Shown here in pieces: positions 1 through 10,052 of a stretch of 37,664 nt of DNA. The stretch lies in contig JAUQOS010000003.1 of the NCBI GenBank assembly GCA_030550775.1, positions 1-37,664 of the forward strand, read 5' to 3'. The stretch comes from Armatimonadota bacterium (GTDB lineage Bacteria; Armatimonadota; Fimbriimonadia; Fimbriimonadales; GBS-DC). Every line of letters starts with the position of its first letter. The first letter of the stretch is position 1. A program made the translations under genes and the position numbers. Below the pieces are notes generated by a model. That model made no database searches, was not told the DNA's origin, and worked only from the letters and a program-made list of their open reading frames with translations.

Positions 1-122
1 ATAATGTGAATATGGAGGTGGAGTTGGTGGCGCCTGTGGCGATTGAGGCGGGGTTGCGGTTTGCGATTCGTGAGGGCGGTCGCACCGTCGGAGCAGGCGT
101 CGTCACCGAAACCTTAGACTAA
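1..122 (+). CDS. tuf: Elongation factor Tu, C-terminal end (truncated by window start)
   Basis: Frame from base 3 reads [39 protein letters not shown], the characteristic EF-Tu C-terminus; followed by rpmG. Confidence 0.9.
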   Translation, partial: NVNMEVELVAPVAIEAGLRFAIREGGRTVGAGVVTETLD

Positions 123-129
123 TAACGTG

Positions 130-153
130 CCGGGGGTGGAACGCCACCCCCGG
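130..153 (+). other. Perfect 10-bp stem-loop between tuf and rpmG
   Basis: CCGGGGGTGG-AACG-CCACCCCCGG; its 3' edge abuts the rpmG ribosome-binding site (GGAAGGAGG); no U tract. Confidence 0.7.
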
Positions 154-168
154 AAGGAGGGTATAATT

Positions 169-333
169 ATGGCGCAGGCTAGTAAGCGCGTAATCATCGT
201 GCTGGCGTGCACAGAGTGTAAAGACCGCAACTATACAACGACGAAGCATCGCGAAAAGCAGCGCGACCGGCTGGAGTTGCGGAAATATTGTCCGCGTTGC
301 CGCAAGCACGTGTTGCATCGCGAAGCAAAATAA
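169..333 (+). CDS. rpmG: 50S ribosomal protein L33
   Basis: [54 protein letters not shown]; zinc-type L33 with CxxC pairs; RBS GGAAGGAGG just upstream of the ATG. Confidence 0.93.
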   Translation: MAQASKRVIIVLACTECKDRNYTTTKHREKQRDRLELRKYCPRCRKHVLHREAK

Positions 334-338
334 GCCGC

Positions 339-414
339 AGGGGCGTAGCTCAGCTGGCAGAGCGTCGGTCTCCAAAACCGAAGGTCGTCGGTTCGAATCC
401 GGCCGCCCCTGCCA
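339..414 (+). tRNA. tRNA-Trp (anticodon CCA)
   Basis: Acceptor AGGGGCG/CGCCCCT, loop CTCCAAA, T-arm GTTCGAATC, encoded CCA end. Confidence 0.95.
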
Positions 415-446
415 CTTTATCTATCTGACTCGAGCCACTACCCGCC

Positions 447-2273
447 ATGACCACCGACCTCCAAGCTAAACTCAAAACACTTCCCAAGCAGCCGGGCTGC
501 TACATCTTCAAAGACGCGCAGGGCGCAGTACTCTATGTTGGCAAAGCCGTCAACCTGCGCCAACGGGTACGCTCGTATTTTCAAAAATCTGCCCAACATA
601 CCCCCAAAGTCGCCCGCATGGTGCGTAAAATTGCTGACCTCGAGTGGATTGTCACCGACAGCGAACTGGAAGCCCTTATCTTGGAAGCCAACCTCATCAA
701 AAAACATCGCCCGCCCTACAATGTGCTTATGCGGGACGACAAATCGTACCCGTATCTCTGCCTGACCCTGCGTGAGAAGTTTCCCCGTCTACTCGTTACG
801 CGCCGCGTGCGCCAAGAAGGCAACCGTTACTTCGGTCCGTTCGCAAACTCAAGCGCTGTGTGGAGCACCCACCAACTGCTGCACCGCACCTTTCCCCTCA
901 TTCCATGCGGCAAGGTGTGGGATGGCACCCCCAAGCAACGACCGTGCCTGTACTATCACATGGGGCGCTGCCTTGCGCCTTGCGCGGGATTGGCAGACCC
1001 TGAAGAGTACCGCAACATCGTCCACCAAGTGCAACTGTTTTTGGAAGGCAAGGGCGATAGCCTGATTGAGCAGCTTACCGCGCAGATGGAACAAGCCGCC
1101 GAAAATCTGGAGTTTGAGCGCGCCGCCAAACTGCGCGACCAAATCCGTGCCCTCCAAGAAGTGCTTCAGCGCCAGAAGGTTGTGCAGCCCGAAGGCGTGA
1201 ACGAGGATGTGATCGCCCTTGTCAAAGACGAGCGCGGTGCGTGCGTGCAGATGTTTTTCATCCGCAATGGCAAGCTGCTGGGGCAGCGCAGCTTCTTCCT
1301 CACCGAAGGCGCAGAGGAGAACCCTAACGCCATCATGAGCGAGTTCCTCAAGCAGTATTATCAAGACGCGCCTGAAGTGCCCGAAAAGATTTTGCTGCCT
1401 TACGAAATCACGGAGGCGCAGATTATCGCTCAATGGTTGCGTCAAAAGCGCGGCAGCGCGGTAGAAATCCGCGTGCCCCATCGGGGCGAGGATGCCCAAC
1501 TACTGGAGATGGCAGCCCACAACGCGGAGCTTGCCCTGCAGAGCCTGCGCCAAGAACTGGAGCACAAACAGGAATGGCTCGAAGCCTCACTGCTGGAACT
1601 GCAAGAAGCTCTCAACTTGCCGCATCCGCCCCACCGTATTGAAGCATACGACATCTCTAACATTCAAGGCATTGCGCCTGTGGGCAGTATGGTTGTGTTC
1701 GAAGGCGGGCAACCCAAGAAATCGGACTATCGGCGGTTCCGCATCAAGTGGCATCCCGAAAGCCCCGACGACTTTGCAATGATGAAAGAAGTCATCACCC
1801 GTCGCCTGCGCGAGGCACTGGAAGGCGACGCCAAATGGCGCACCCTGCCCGACCTAATACTGATTGACGGAGGCAAGGGGCAACTCAACGCCGCGCTGGA
1901 AGCGATGCACACACTTGGCTTCGAGATTCCTGCCATTGGACTTGCCAAGCGGCACGAACTCATCATTTTGCCCGACACCGACGAACCGTTGGAGCTGCCC
2001 CGCCACAGCAAGGCATTGCATCTGCTGCAGCGCATCCGCGATGAAGCGCATCGCTTCGCCGTCAGCTACCACCGCAAACTGCGCGAACAGCGCGCCGTCA
2101 AATCACCACTGGATGAAATCCCAGGCATCGGACCCCGCCGCAAAAAAATGCTACTGCGCCTGTTCGGTTCAATTGACCGCATCCGCGAAGCTAGCGTTGA
2201 GGAACTGGCATCTGTGCCCACTATGACGCACAAACTGGCACAACAAGTGCTCGACTACCTACGCGAAGCGTGA
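447..2273 (+). CDS. uvrC: Excinuclease ABC subunit C
   Basis: GIY-YIG N-terminus (PGCYIFKDAQGAVLYVGKAVNLRQRVRSYF), UvrC core (YDISNIQG, LILIDGGKGQL), C-terminal HhH (IPGIGPRRKKMLL). Confidence 0.97.
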   Translation: MTTDLQAKLKTLPKQPGCYIFKDAQGAVLYVGKAVNLRQRVRSYFQKSAQHTPKVARMVRKIADLEWIVTDSELEALILEANLIKKHRPPYNVLMRDDKSYPYLCLTLREKFPRLLVTRRVRQEGNRYFGPFANSSAVWSTHQLLHRTFPLIPCGKVWDGTPKQRPCLYYHMGRCLAPCAGLADPEEYRNIVHQVQLFLEGKGDSLIEQLTAQMEQAAENLEFERAAKLRDQIRALQEVLQRQKVVQPEGVNEDVIALVKDERGACVQMFFIRNGKLLGQRSFFLTEGAEENPNAIMSEFLKQYYQDAPEVPEKILLPYEITEAQIIAQWLRQKRGSAVEIRVPHRGEDAQLLEMAAHNAELALQSLRQELEHKQEWLEASLLELQEALNLPHPPHRIEAYDISNIQGIAPVGSMVVFEGGQPKKSDYRRFRIKWHPESPDDFAMMKEVITRRLREALEGDAKWRTLPDLILIDGGKGQLNAALEAMHTLGFEIPAIGLAKRHELIILPDTDEPLELPRHSKALHLLQRIRDEAHRFAVSYHRKLREQRAVKSPLDEIPGIGPRRKKMLLRLFGSIDRIREASVEELASVPTMTHKLAQQVLDYLREA

Positions 2274-2396
2274 AGCCGCGCGGATGACCCCCCTCAGCCA
2301 GACCTGAGAAGGGTACACGGTTCTACCCCAAAACGCGGGCGCCGCGGGCGCATTTTCCCCACTTGCAGCCCCTCAAGCAGCAGGCGGAGACGGATT

Positions 2397-2515
2397 ACCC
2401 CCTCCTGCAGGTTCCCCCTTCGCCGTAGGGGGAACCAAGTGGGTTTTTTGATTCCCCTCGCGGCGCGGGGGGAACCTTACGGAGGGGGCAAGGGGGTTGA
2501 GGGAGCCAAGTTGGT
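2397..2515. repeat. C/G-rich palindromic intergenic element with two hairpins
   Basis: GGTTCCCCC-N9-GGGGGAACC (2410-2436) followed by TTCCCC...GGGGAA (2452-2474), with flanking purine/pyrimidine-rich strings; no plausible coding. Confidence 0.5.
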
Positions 2516-2616
2516 TGTTGGTACAGCCGATTTGAACCTATGCGTTGTACCCTTATCAGCTCAGCCAGCCGCCCCGAGGCGTAGGGCTGCGCTGATTTCA
2601 GGTACACTTTTCACCG

Positions 2617-4872
2617 ATGGTAGCAATTCACCGTGCGCCCGAAGTCTGGCGCGAGATGGGTCTCACCGACGCCGAATACCACCGCATCGTGGAGCTACTG
2701 GGGCGCGAACCTAACGAAGTAGAGCTGGGCATGTTCGCCGTGATGTGGTCGGAGCACTGTGGCTATAAACATTCGCGCCCCGTGCTGCGCCTGTTCAAAC
2801 GCTACCGTGAAGCCCTGGAGGGCGCAGGCTTTGAAAATGCTGGCGTCGTGCCACTGGATGACCAGCTTGGTATCGCCTTCAAGGTTGAAAGTCATAACCA
2901 CCCCTCGGCAGTAGAGCCCTATCACGGCGCAGCGACGGGCGTCGGGGGCATCATCCGCGACATCTTTACGATGGGCGCGCGCCCAATCGCGATTTTGGAT
3001 TCGTTGCGCTTTGGACCGCTTACTGAGCCACGCAACCGCTATCTGTTCGAGCACGTGGTCAAGGGCATTGGCGACTATGGCAACTGCATTGGCGTGCCCA
3101 CTGTCGCGGGCGAGGTCTACTTCCACCCGTGTTATTCGGGCAACCCGCTGGTGAACGCGATGGCAGTGGGCGTGGTGCCTCTCAATCGCGTCATTCCTGC
3201 ACGCGCCGATGTGCCCGGCAGCGCAATTATGTATGTGGGCGCGAGCACTGGACGCGACGGCATTCACGGCGCCACCTTCGCCTCCGAAACTTTAGGCGAA
3301 GACCAAGAACAAAAGCGCCCCAATGTGCAAATCGGCGACCCGTTTATGGAAAAGCTGCTGATAGAAGCCACCTTAGAAGCCGTTGAAACGGGCGCAATAT
3401 TGGGCATGCAGGATATGGGCGCAGCGGGGCTAACCTCCTCCACCTGCGAGCCGACCGCTAAATCGGGCACCGGCGCGGAACTGGAGCTGAGCCGTGTGCC
3501 CCTCCGCGAACTGGGCATGACACCCTATGAGATTATGCTCTCGGAGTCACAAGAGCGAATGCTGCTTTATGTGCAGGCAGGGCGCGAGGAGGAGGTCGCC
3601 CAAGTGTATCGCAAGTGGGGGCTGAACGCCGTGGTCATCGGGCGCGTGATCGAGGAACCCATACTGCGCGTGCGCTATCACGGCGAGGTGGTTGCAGAAA
3701 TCCCGCCAGATTACCTCACCAAACAGTGCCCCACCTACTACATCCAAGCCGAAGAGCCACCCCACCTCCGTTCAATGCAGCAGTTGGCTTTGGAGGCTAT
3801 TCCTGTACCCACCGATATGAACGCGGTGCTGTTGCAGCTGCTCGGCTCACCAACGATTGCCAGCAAGCGTTGGGTATACGAGCAGTATGACTGGCTGGTG
3901 GGCACGCAAACAATCCTGCCGCCAGGTGAGGGTGACGCAGCGGCGTTGCGCATTCGCGGCTCGGAGCGGGGCATCGCGCTCAGTATAGATTGCAACGCCC
4001 GCTATTGCTATCTACACCCATATCGTGGCGGGCAGATTGCTGTCGCGGAGGCGGCGCGCAATGTCGCCTGCGTGGGCGCAACCCCACGCGCCCTCACCGA
4101 TTGCCTCAACTTCGGCAACCCCGAACGCCCCGAAATCTACTACCAGTTTGAGCAAGCCGTGCGCGGCATGGCGGACGCCAGCGAGTTCTTCGGTACGCCC
4201 GTCGTGTCGGGCAATGTAAGCTTTTACAACGAGAGCGAGCAAGGTGCGGTGTACCCCACGCCTACCGTCGGCATGCTGGGCATTTTGGAACGCCCCGAGA
4301 ACGCTGTCGGCATGGGCTTTCGGCAAGCAGGCGATGTGGTGCTCCTAATTCAGGCTGCGGGCGTCAGCGAGCAACAAGGGCTGGGGGCAAGCGAGTACCT
4401 GTATGTGGTACACGGCTTAGAACGTGGAGTGCCCGAACCGCTGAACTTAGAAGCCGAGCGCAATCTCCATCGCCTGCTGGTAGAGCTCGCCAACCGACGC
4501 TTGGTACACTCCTTGCACGACCTGAGCGAAGGGGGCTTTGCGGTCGCGCTCGCGGAGTCAGCGATGGTGCATAGCATCGGCGCCCAGGTTGACCTGCCCG
4601 CTGAGGCGGTGGATTTCGTGGCACGCCCCGACGCCGCGTTGTTTGGCGAGCGACAAACGCGCGTCATTGCCTCCGCACCGCCCAAGCACACGCCTGCCAT
4701 TTGCGAACTGGCGCGCGCTTACGGGCTGCAATGCTACGCCATCGGCACCACAGGGGGCGACCGCTTGCAGATTGCCTTGCAGGGGCACGGCGTGATTGAC
4801 CTCGCGCTTGCCATGTGCAAGCAGGCATACGAGGGCGCACTGCTGCGGGAGGGGGGCGCAGATAAGGCGTGA
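2617..4872 (+). CDS. purL: Phosphoribosylformylglycinamidine synthase subunit PurL
   Basis: 751 aa; motifs FAVMWSEHCGYKHSRPVL, KVESHNHPSAVEPYHGAATGVGGIIRDI, GNVSFYNES. Confidence 0.97.
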   Translation: MVAIHRAPEVWREMGLTDAEYHRIVELLGREPNEVELGMFAVMWSEHCGYKHSRPVLRLFKRYREALEGAGFENAGVVPLDDQLGIAFKVESHNHPSAVEPYHGAATGVGGIIRDIFTMGARPIAILDSLRFGPLTEPRNRYLFEHVVKGIGDYGNCIGVPTVAGEVYFHPCYSGNPLVNAMAVGVVPLNRVIPARADVPGSAIMYVGASTGRDGIHGATFASETLGEDQEQKRPNVQIGDPFMEKLLIEATLEAVETGAILGMQDMGAAGLTSSTCEPTAKSGTGAELELSRVPLRELGMTPYEIMLSESQERMLLYVQAGREEEVAQVYRKWGLNAVVIGRVIEEPILRVRYHGEVVAEIPPDYLTKQCPTYYIQAEEPPHLRSMQQLALEAIPVPTDMNAVLLQLLGSPTIASKRWVYEQYDWLVGTQTILPPGEGDAAALRIRGSERGIALSIDCNARYCYLHPYRGGQIAVAEAARNVACVGATPRALTDCLNFGNPERPEIYYQFEQAVRGMADASEFFGTPVVSGNVSFYNESEQGAVYPTPTVGMLGILERPENAVGMGFRQAGDVVLLIQAAGVSEQQGLGASEYLYVVHGLERGVPEPLNLEAERNLHRLLVELANRRLVHSLHDLSEGGFAVALAESAMVHSIGAQVDLPAEAVDFVARPDAALFGERQTRVIASAPPKHTPAICELARAYGLQCYAIGTTGGDRLQIALQGHGVIDLALAMCKQAYEGALLREGGADKA

Positions 4873-4910
4873 GACTGGCAGTAATGTGGAGAGCGAAGCC
4901 GACAGTGCCG

Positions 4911-5298
4911 TTACAGGCGCGTTATGCTTGCCTGTACTTCGCGCTCATAAAGCTTCACCAGCGCCTCGTAGTCAAAGAAACACCCAAAAGTCGCATATCG
5001 GTCGGAATGCCAATGCCTCAACGCGCTGCTGATATTCTCGCTTCCGCTGCTCGCTCGCCATGATACAAAAATGCGCCCGAAAGTCTTGTAGCTCAGTAAA
5101 CTTGACCAGCGGGTTGACGAAGTCAGTGGTGTGCTCTATCTCAAAGAAGGCGTACGGAAAAAGCAGTTCGGGTTTGCGTTCTTGAAGCCATAGCGCATCA
5201 AACTTGTTGATGCGCGCCTGCGTTTGCCTGCGCACGGCTTGGCTCCTTCGCAAAAAGGCAGGGTCGTTGTACCCAAACTTGCTGCATACCCCACCCTG
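4911..5298 (-). pseudogene. C-terminal remnant of a conserved protein (nuclease-like FEIEHTTD family), 5' truncated and frameshifted
   Basis: Continuous protein-like sequence [16 protein letters not shown]...PYAFFEIEHTTDFVNPLVKFTELQDFRAHFCIMASEQRKREYQQRVEALAFRPICDFWVF, interrupted by TGA at 4972; another frame continues FDYEALVKLYEREVQASITRL*. Upstream in-frame TAG at 5299-5301. Confidence 0.55.
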
Positions 5299-6607
5299 CT
5301 AACGCCACATCAAACAGCGTCTTGCCCACCTGGGGCAGGTACATGTAGTGTTCAAAAAAGTGCAAGAATGCCATCGGTAGGAAGGTGAGCGCGTGCCATG
5401 CCAGCGCGCTGCCCAGCAAGCGACGCCAACACCACACCGCAACCACTACCCCAAGATACAGCAAAGTGCCAACAATGTGGTTCCAGCCTTGCTTGTCTAC
5501 CAGCAGCACTTCTAGGTGCGCGCCTACCGACTGCCAATATTGCCACTGCCCCAGCGGGGGCACCAACTCCACAAGGTAGGTGTTGAGGGGACCGGCGAGA
5601 CTGCTGCGCAGTTGCTGTCGTTGATAGCGAGTTGGCTCGGTTGGCAACAGGCTAAGGCGCAGGGTTACTATCAGCAGCGCGACCAGCGCGAACACGCCCA
5701 ACGCCTTCCAACCCCACGCGCCCCAGCGACGCCGCTGCCAGATTACCAACGCGCCGACGAGGGGTGCCAGCATAATCGGCTGCTCGTAGCTGCCCAATGC
5801 CAACAAATAAAGCAAGCCGCTAAGCCCCAGCCATCCCCACCGCCGCGCCTCCACCCCCCGCAGCAGACAATATATTGCCCACACGCTAAACAGCGTGCCC
5901 AGCAACGCCGTGCGCGAGGGCACCCAAGTGATGAGGCGACCATAGTGGGTCTCTAAAGCGCGGTCCAACCCCCAAAACAGCGCTCCTATCGCGAACAACC
6001 ACGCCCATAGGGTGGGCTTGTCAAACGCGCGTCCGATAGCCGCGTTATGGCGGGCTGCGTCGTCAAGAGGCGTTTGGGGCTTGCTGAAGTGCCGTTGCAC
6101 CAACCCCGCTACCAACACCGCCCCCACAAACCACCAAGCCGACCACTTGGCAACCCACGCAGTCAGCCCCGTCTGCTGCAGGCTAAACACCAGTGCTGTT
6201 GCCGCCGCCAGCCCTTCCACGCGGGGCACTTCTTGCAAGCGTATGTAGAGGAGCACCAAGTAACGCACGCCAACGGCGGTCAGCAACATCACCAGCCAGT
6301 TGGTCAGCCGGAAGCCCCACGCGGTCTCGCCATAGAGGGCGTAATCGAGGGCTATGGAGATGCTGGTGATGGGGCGGTAGAAGCCGTTTTCCAACAGCCA
6401 GTCGCCTGTGAACCAGCGCCATGCGCCGCGCAAACCGCCCGTTTGCTGGACGGCATCCAACATTGCGGCGGTGTCGCTGTCAAGGCGCAGGGGCGCATCA
6501 ATAAACACTTGGGGCAACGCAAGCAGATGGATGACTCCAATCGCTATCAGCGTGCCCCAAGTGAGCCAACTACTTCTTCTGCTTGAAGAAGTTTGCGTTC
6601 TTTTCAA
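5198..6607 (-). CDS. Polytopic membrane protein, GT-C / Tmtc-like
   Basis: Many hydrophobic segments; [43 protein letters not shown] resembles the N-terminal region of GT-C/Tmtc-type membrane proteins; overlaps the upstream ferredoxin gene. Confidence 0.6.
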   Translation of the reverse strand: MKRTQTSSSRRSSWLTWGTLIAIGVIHLLALPQVFIDAPLRLDSDTAAMLDAVQQTGGLRGAWRWFTGDWLLENGFYRPITSISIALDYALYGETAWGFRLTNWLVMLLTAVGVRYLVLLYIRLQEVPRVEGLAAATALVFSLQQTGLTAWVAKWSAWWFVGAVLVAGLVQRHFSKPQTPLDDAARHNAAIGRAFDKPTLWAWLFAIGALFWGLDRALETHYGRLITWVPSRTALLGTLFSVWAIYCLLRGVEARRWGWLGLSGLLYLLALGSYEQPIMLAPLVGALVIWQRRRWGAWGWKALGVFALVALLIVTLRLSLLPTEPTRYQRQQLRSSLAGPLNTYLVELVPPLGQWQYWQSVGAHLEVLLVDKQGWNHIVGTLLYLGVVVAVWCWRRLLGSALAWHALTFLPMAFLHFFEHYMYLPQVGKTLFDVALAGWGMQQVWVQRPCLFAKEPSRAQANAGAHQQV

Positions 6608-6812
6608 TATAGTGACGCCACTCGGGGGGCACTTCGGTATCGGGGTAGATGGCGTTCACGGGGCACTCTGGCTCACACAGCCCGCAATCAATACACTCGT
6701 CGGGGTTGATATAGAGCTGATCCTCGCCCTCGTAGATGCAGTCGACGGGGCACACTGCAACGCACGACTTATCTTTAACGCCAATACATGGCTCGGTTAT
6801 AACGTAGGGCAT
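6570..6812 (-). CDS. Ferredoxin (7Fe/8Fe, two-cluster type), 80 aa
   Basis: [56 protein letters not shown]; start trimmed from the longer listed ORF, with CCGGAGG RBS upstream. Confidence 0.93.
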   Translation of the reverse strand: MPYVITEPCIGVKDKSCVAVCPVDCIYEGEDQLYINPDECIDCGLCEPECPVNAIYPDTEVPPEWRHYIEKNANFFKQKK

Positions 6813-6840
6813 AGCGGATACCTCCGGTGTATAGGATACC

Positions 6841-7485
6841 TCAATCGCGCAGGTGCGGTTCGTCGCGGTAGCGTTCCAGGATGCGTTGGGCGATGTCGCG
6901 CAGCATGTCGGGCAACTCCTTGCCGCGGATGGGCTTGGTTGGCTCGCGGTAGAGAGGCGAACCTGCGTTGACCCACCCGCCCTGCGCCAGATAGCGCAGC
7001 GAGGCATAGGCGGGGTGCCGCTGGCTGAGTTGGATTTTCGGTTGAGTGCGGAAGCGCAGCACGCCCTGCGGGGCCCCCAACTGCTCACGCATGCGGGCAT
7101 CCAATCGCTGCGCATATTGCGCCAACATTTGCCCTACCTGATAGCGTGGCATTGGTTTATCGGCACTGAACTTGGGCGGAATCGCCCCCCGCGCCTTCAG
7201 CTCGCGTAAGGCAGGCTGTACCCACGCTGGATGACGCGCCTCCAGTTGGATAGCGCCTGCGCTGGCGGTGCTAATCGGTGCTTGAAATGCCTCGCTTAGC
7301 CCGCGCTCCAAGTTCACGATGAAATCAGCAGTCAACAGGGCAACCTCATAGCCCGTAAGCGGTTCGTCGTAAGCAGAGGTTGGTTTCGGGGGTGCGGTGT
7401 GAAAGTGCGGCGCGCGCTGCGGCGCTTGCGCCCACAAAGTCGCTATCAGCAGGCACGCCCCTGCCAAACGCAATAGGTTCTGCAT
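6841..7485 (-). CDS. Secreted protein with S-layer-homology-like repeats
   Basis: Signal peptide [24 protein letters not shown]-like segments [19 protein letters not shown] and [16 protein letters not shown]. Confidence 0.5.
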   Translation of the reverse strand: MQNLLRLAGACLLIATLWAQAPQRAPHFHTAPPKPTSAYDEPLTGYEVALLTADFIVNLERGLSEAFQAPISTASAGAIQLEARHPAWVQPALRELKARGAIPPKFSADKPMPRYQVGQMLAQYAQRLDARMREQLGAPQGVLRFRTQPKIQLSQRHPAYASLRYLAQGGWVNAGSPLYREPTKPIRGKELPDMLRDIAQRILERYRDEPHLRD

Positions 7486-7613
7486 AGCGGTAATTATGGC
7501 AGATTGCCTCCAAAAACGCGGGCACCACAACCTCTATAAAACCTCGCACAAATGCCGATAATTGCTCCAGCGTTAGCGGGCACATAAGCCTTTGATGCGT
7601 TCGGAGGGCAAGC

Positions 7614-8429
7614 ATGTATGAAGCCTACTGGGGTTTGACTGAGCCGCCGTTTACGCTCACGCCCGACCCGCGCTTCCTGTACATGAGCAAGGAACACGAG
7701 GATGCGCTGGTGATGCTGCACTATGCCATCACGCGCAATCGCGGCGCGGGCGCACTGCTGGGCGATATCGGGCTGGGCAAAACAACCGTCAGCCGCAAGC
7801 TGATTGAGTTATTAGACCCCGTTCAATATCGCATCGCACTGATTGTGAATCCGATTCTCACGCCCGTGCAACTGCTCCAGGAGATTCTGTATCAACTGGA
7901 CGTGCCCGCACAAACCCGCAACCGCCAACAGTTAGTGCAACAACTTCACGAGCACCTTATTCGCATGTACGAGCACGGGCGACGCGCGGTCGTGATTATT
8001 GATGAGGCGCACCTGATTCGCGCCAGCAGCACTTTTGAGGAGCTACGCCTGCTTCTCAACTGTCAGATGAATGACCAGTTCCTCATTAGTCTCATTTTGT
8101 TGGGGCAGTTAGAGCTGCAGAAGAAGTTGGAGCGCGTGCCCGCCCTCAAGCAACGCTTGGCTGTGCGCCATGTGCTCAAGCCGTTAGACCAGCAAGAGAC
8201 GGCGAACCTGATAGAGTTTCGGATGCGCGTGGCGGGCTATGCAGGCGAGCGGATACCGTTCACTCCAGACGCTTTGTATGAGCTGTACCAGTTCACGGGT
8301 GGCTATCCGCGCTTGATTTGCCAACTTGCGGACAACGCGCTAATGATTGGTATGGCGCAAAAGGTGCAGGTGATTGATGGCTACCTGATGCACGGCGTGA
8401 TTCAGGACTATCAAGGCAAGGAGTGGTGA
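7614..8429 (+). CDS. ExeA/GspA-like AAA ATPase
   Basis: MYEAYWGLTEPPFTLTPDPRFLYMSKEHEDAL; Walker A-like GDIGLGKTT; Walker B VVIIDEAHLI. Confidence 0.88.
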   Translation: MYEAYWGLTEPPFTLTPDPRFLYMSKEHEDALVMLHYAITRNRGAGALLGDIGLGKTTVSRKLIELLDPVQYRIALIVNPILTPVQLLQEILYQLDVPAQTRNRQQLVQQLHEHLIRMYEHGRRAVVIIDEAHLIRASSTFEELRLLLNCQMNDQFLISLILLGQLELQKKLERVPALKQRLAVRHVLKPLDQQETANLIEFRMRVAGYAGERIPFTPDALYELYQFTGGYPRLICQLADNALMIGMAQKVQVIDGYLMHGVIQDYQGKEW

Positions 8430-8431
8430 GT

Positions 8432-8830
8432 ATGAATCTGGCAGATGCCATTCGCATTGCGGCGCAGCAACGGCTCAACCCTTCAGCAAACGAGGCGACC
8501 CCTGTCGCCACCTCCGTGCCGGCGACCGCGTCGGACGACGCCGATACGATGCAAACGGTGCGCCTCGAGGTGCGCCTGACGACGCAGCAGCTGCACGACT
8601 TGCTGCAATGGCTGGCACGCAACCTGCATCCTGTGATGACCTTGCGCGAGGCTGCTCACTATCTGCGCCTGCGCCCCAGCGAACTGCAAACGCTGGCTGA
8701 AAACGGCACGCTCCCTGCCTTCAAGGTAGACGGTAGATGGCGATTCCTGAAGACCGCCTTGGATGAATGGATGCTAGCCCAACGCGCCACCGAACTCAAA
8801 GTGAAGGAGGAGGAACCGCATGTGGCGTAG
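8432..8830 (+). CDS. Small protein with C-terminal excisionase/MerR-type helix-turn-helix
   Basis: MTLREAAHYLRLRPSELQTLAENGTLPAFKVDGRWRFLKTALDEWMLAQ; an upstream in-frame GTG at 8423 is an alternative start. Confidence 0.75.
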   Translation: MNLADAIRIAAQQRLNPSANEATPVATSVPATASDDADTMQTVRLEVRLTTQQLHDLLQWLARNLHPVMTLREAAHYLRLRPSELQTLAENGTLPAFKVDGRWRFLKTALDEWMLAQRATELKVKEEEPHVA

Positions 8831-10040
8831 ACGCAACTCCCAAGAGCCAAAACCCGCGCGCGTGAAGCCGCCCAAACCGGCGCGCTCCAAACCCGCGCCG
8901 CGTAAGCCCGCCAGAGGCGACACCCTCGTCGCGATTGATTGCGGCGCGACCAGCGTCAAGGTATGCGTGGCGACCGTCAGCGGGCGTCAGCTGCGCATCG
9001 AACGCCTTACCGAAACCCCACTGCCCGCAGAGGCAATCCGCGAGGGCACGATTTTAGACTCCGAATCAGTACTCAAAGCACTGCGCACCGCGCTGGCACA
9101 CGCGGGCGTAAAAACAAAAAAAGCACTGCTTTGCGTTGGCGGGCCGCAAACGACGGCACGCACGATTCGCTTGCCCCGCATGTCGCCTGAGGTGCTGCAA
9201 AAGTCGGTGCAGTATGAAGCCGCGCGCTACCTGCCCTCCGCTGCGGAAGAACACCTTATCGGTTTCCAAATCCTGCCGCGCGGTACCGACGAGCAAATGG
9301 AAGTGCTATTGGTCGCAGCACCTCGCGCGACCGCCGAACCGCTGCTGGAGCTAGTGGAAAAAGCGGGGCTGGAGCCAGAGCTTTTAGAACTTCAACCGTT
9401 TGCAGGGCTGCGCACCGTGCAGGCACTCTATGGCGACAGTTTGCCATTTGCCTACGCACTGGTTGACTTAGGCGGCGAGCACACACAAATCACCGTTGCT
9501 CGCAACACAATGCTGGCGCTCACGCGCCACATTCCCATCGCCAGTGGTACTTTCACCGCTGCGCTCAAGGGCTACTTCCACTACAGTGATGAGGAGGCAG
9601 AGCAAATCAAGCAGAACTTGAACTTGACCGAACTGCTGCAAGTGGGGCAGCCCCAAGAGAACCCACCCCTACGCCTCATCCAACCGATTTTGGATGAGCT
9701 TATCCGCGAAATCCGTCGCTCGCTGAACTATTACCAATCGCAGTATCAATCGCAGGGCACCCAAGGCCGTATTGAACGACTGTTCCTCTACGGGGGTGGC
9801 GCGCTGATGCAGGGCATTGATACCTACTTCGAGCACAAGCTGGGCCTCCCCGCGCAGATCGTGAACCCGTTTCAGAACACCGAAGTTATCACGACTGGGG
9901 CGGTTCACCCCGAGCAAGTGCAAAGCGGGGCACGCTGGTCAACGGTTGTGGGCGTGGCATTAGCACCGATTGAGCTAACTCGCCCCTTCGCAACGCCCGC
10001 CGACGAGAACGAGCCAGCGACCACTACCGCTGCAGCATAG
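8820..10040 (+). CDS. pilM: Type IV pilus assembly protein PilM
   Basis: Actin-like fold motifs LVAIDCGATSVKVCVA, ALVDLGGEHTQITV, LFLYGGGALMQGIDTYF; followed by pilN-O-P-Q. Confidence 0.92.
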   Translation: MWRRRNSQEPKPARVKPPKPARSKPAPRKPARGDTLVAIDCGATSVKVCVATVSGRQLRIERLTETPLPAEAIREGTILDSESVLKALRTALAHAGVKTKKALLCVGGPQTTARTIRLPRMSPEVLQKSVQYEAARYLPSAAEEHLIGFQILPRGTDEQMEVLLVAAPRATAEPLLELVEKAGLEPELLELQPFAGLRTVQALYGDSLPFAYALVDLGGEHTQITVARNTMLALTRHIPIASGTFTAALKGYFHYSDEEAEQIKQNLNLTELLQVGQPQENPPLRLIQPILDELIREIRRSLNYYQSQYQSQGTQGRIERLFLYGGGALMQGIDTYFEHKLGLPAQIVNPFQNTEVITTGAVHPEQVQSGARWSTVVGVALAPIELTRPFATPADENEPATTTAAA

Positions 10041-10052
10041 GAGGACACCGCG

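Noticed and set aside
103-375. 90-aa minus ORF across rpmG and tRNA-Trp
   Set aside because: Antisense to two confident genes; no protein-like motifs.
849-1499. 216-aa minus ORF
   Set aside because: Shadow ORF of uvrC caused by high-GC codon usage.
2510-2590. tRNA-like string on the minus strand (GGTTCAAATC, GAGCTGATAAGG)
   Set aside because: T-arm and acceptor stems do not pair; no cloverleaf can be built.
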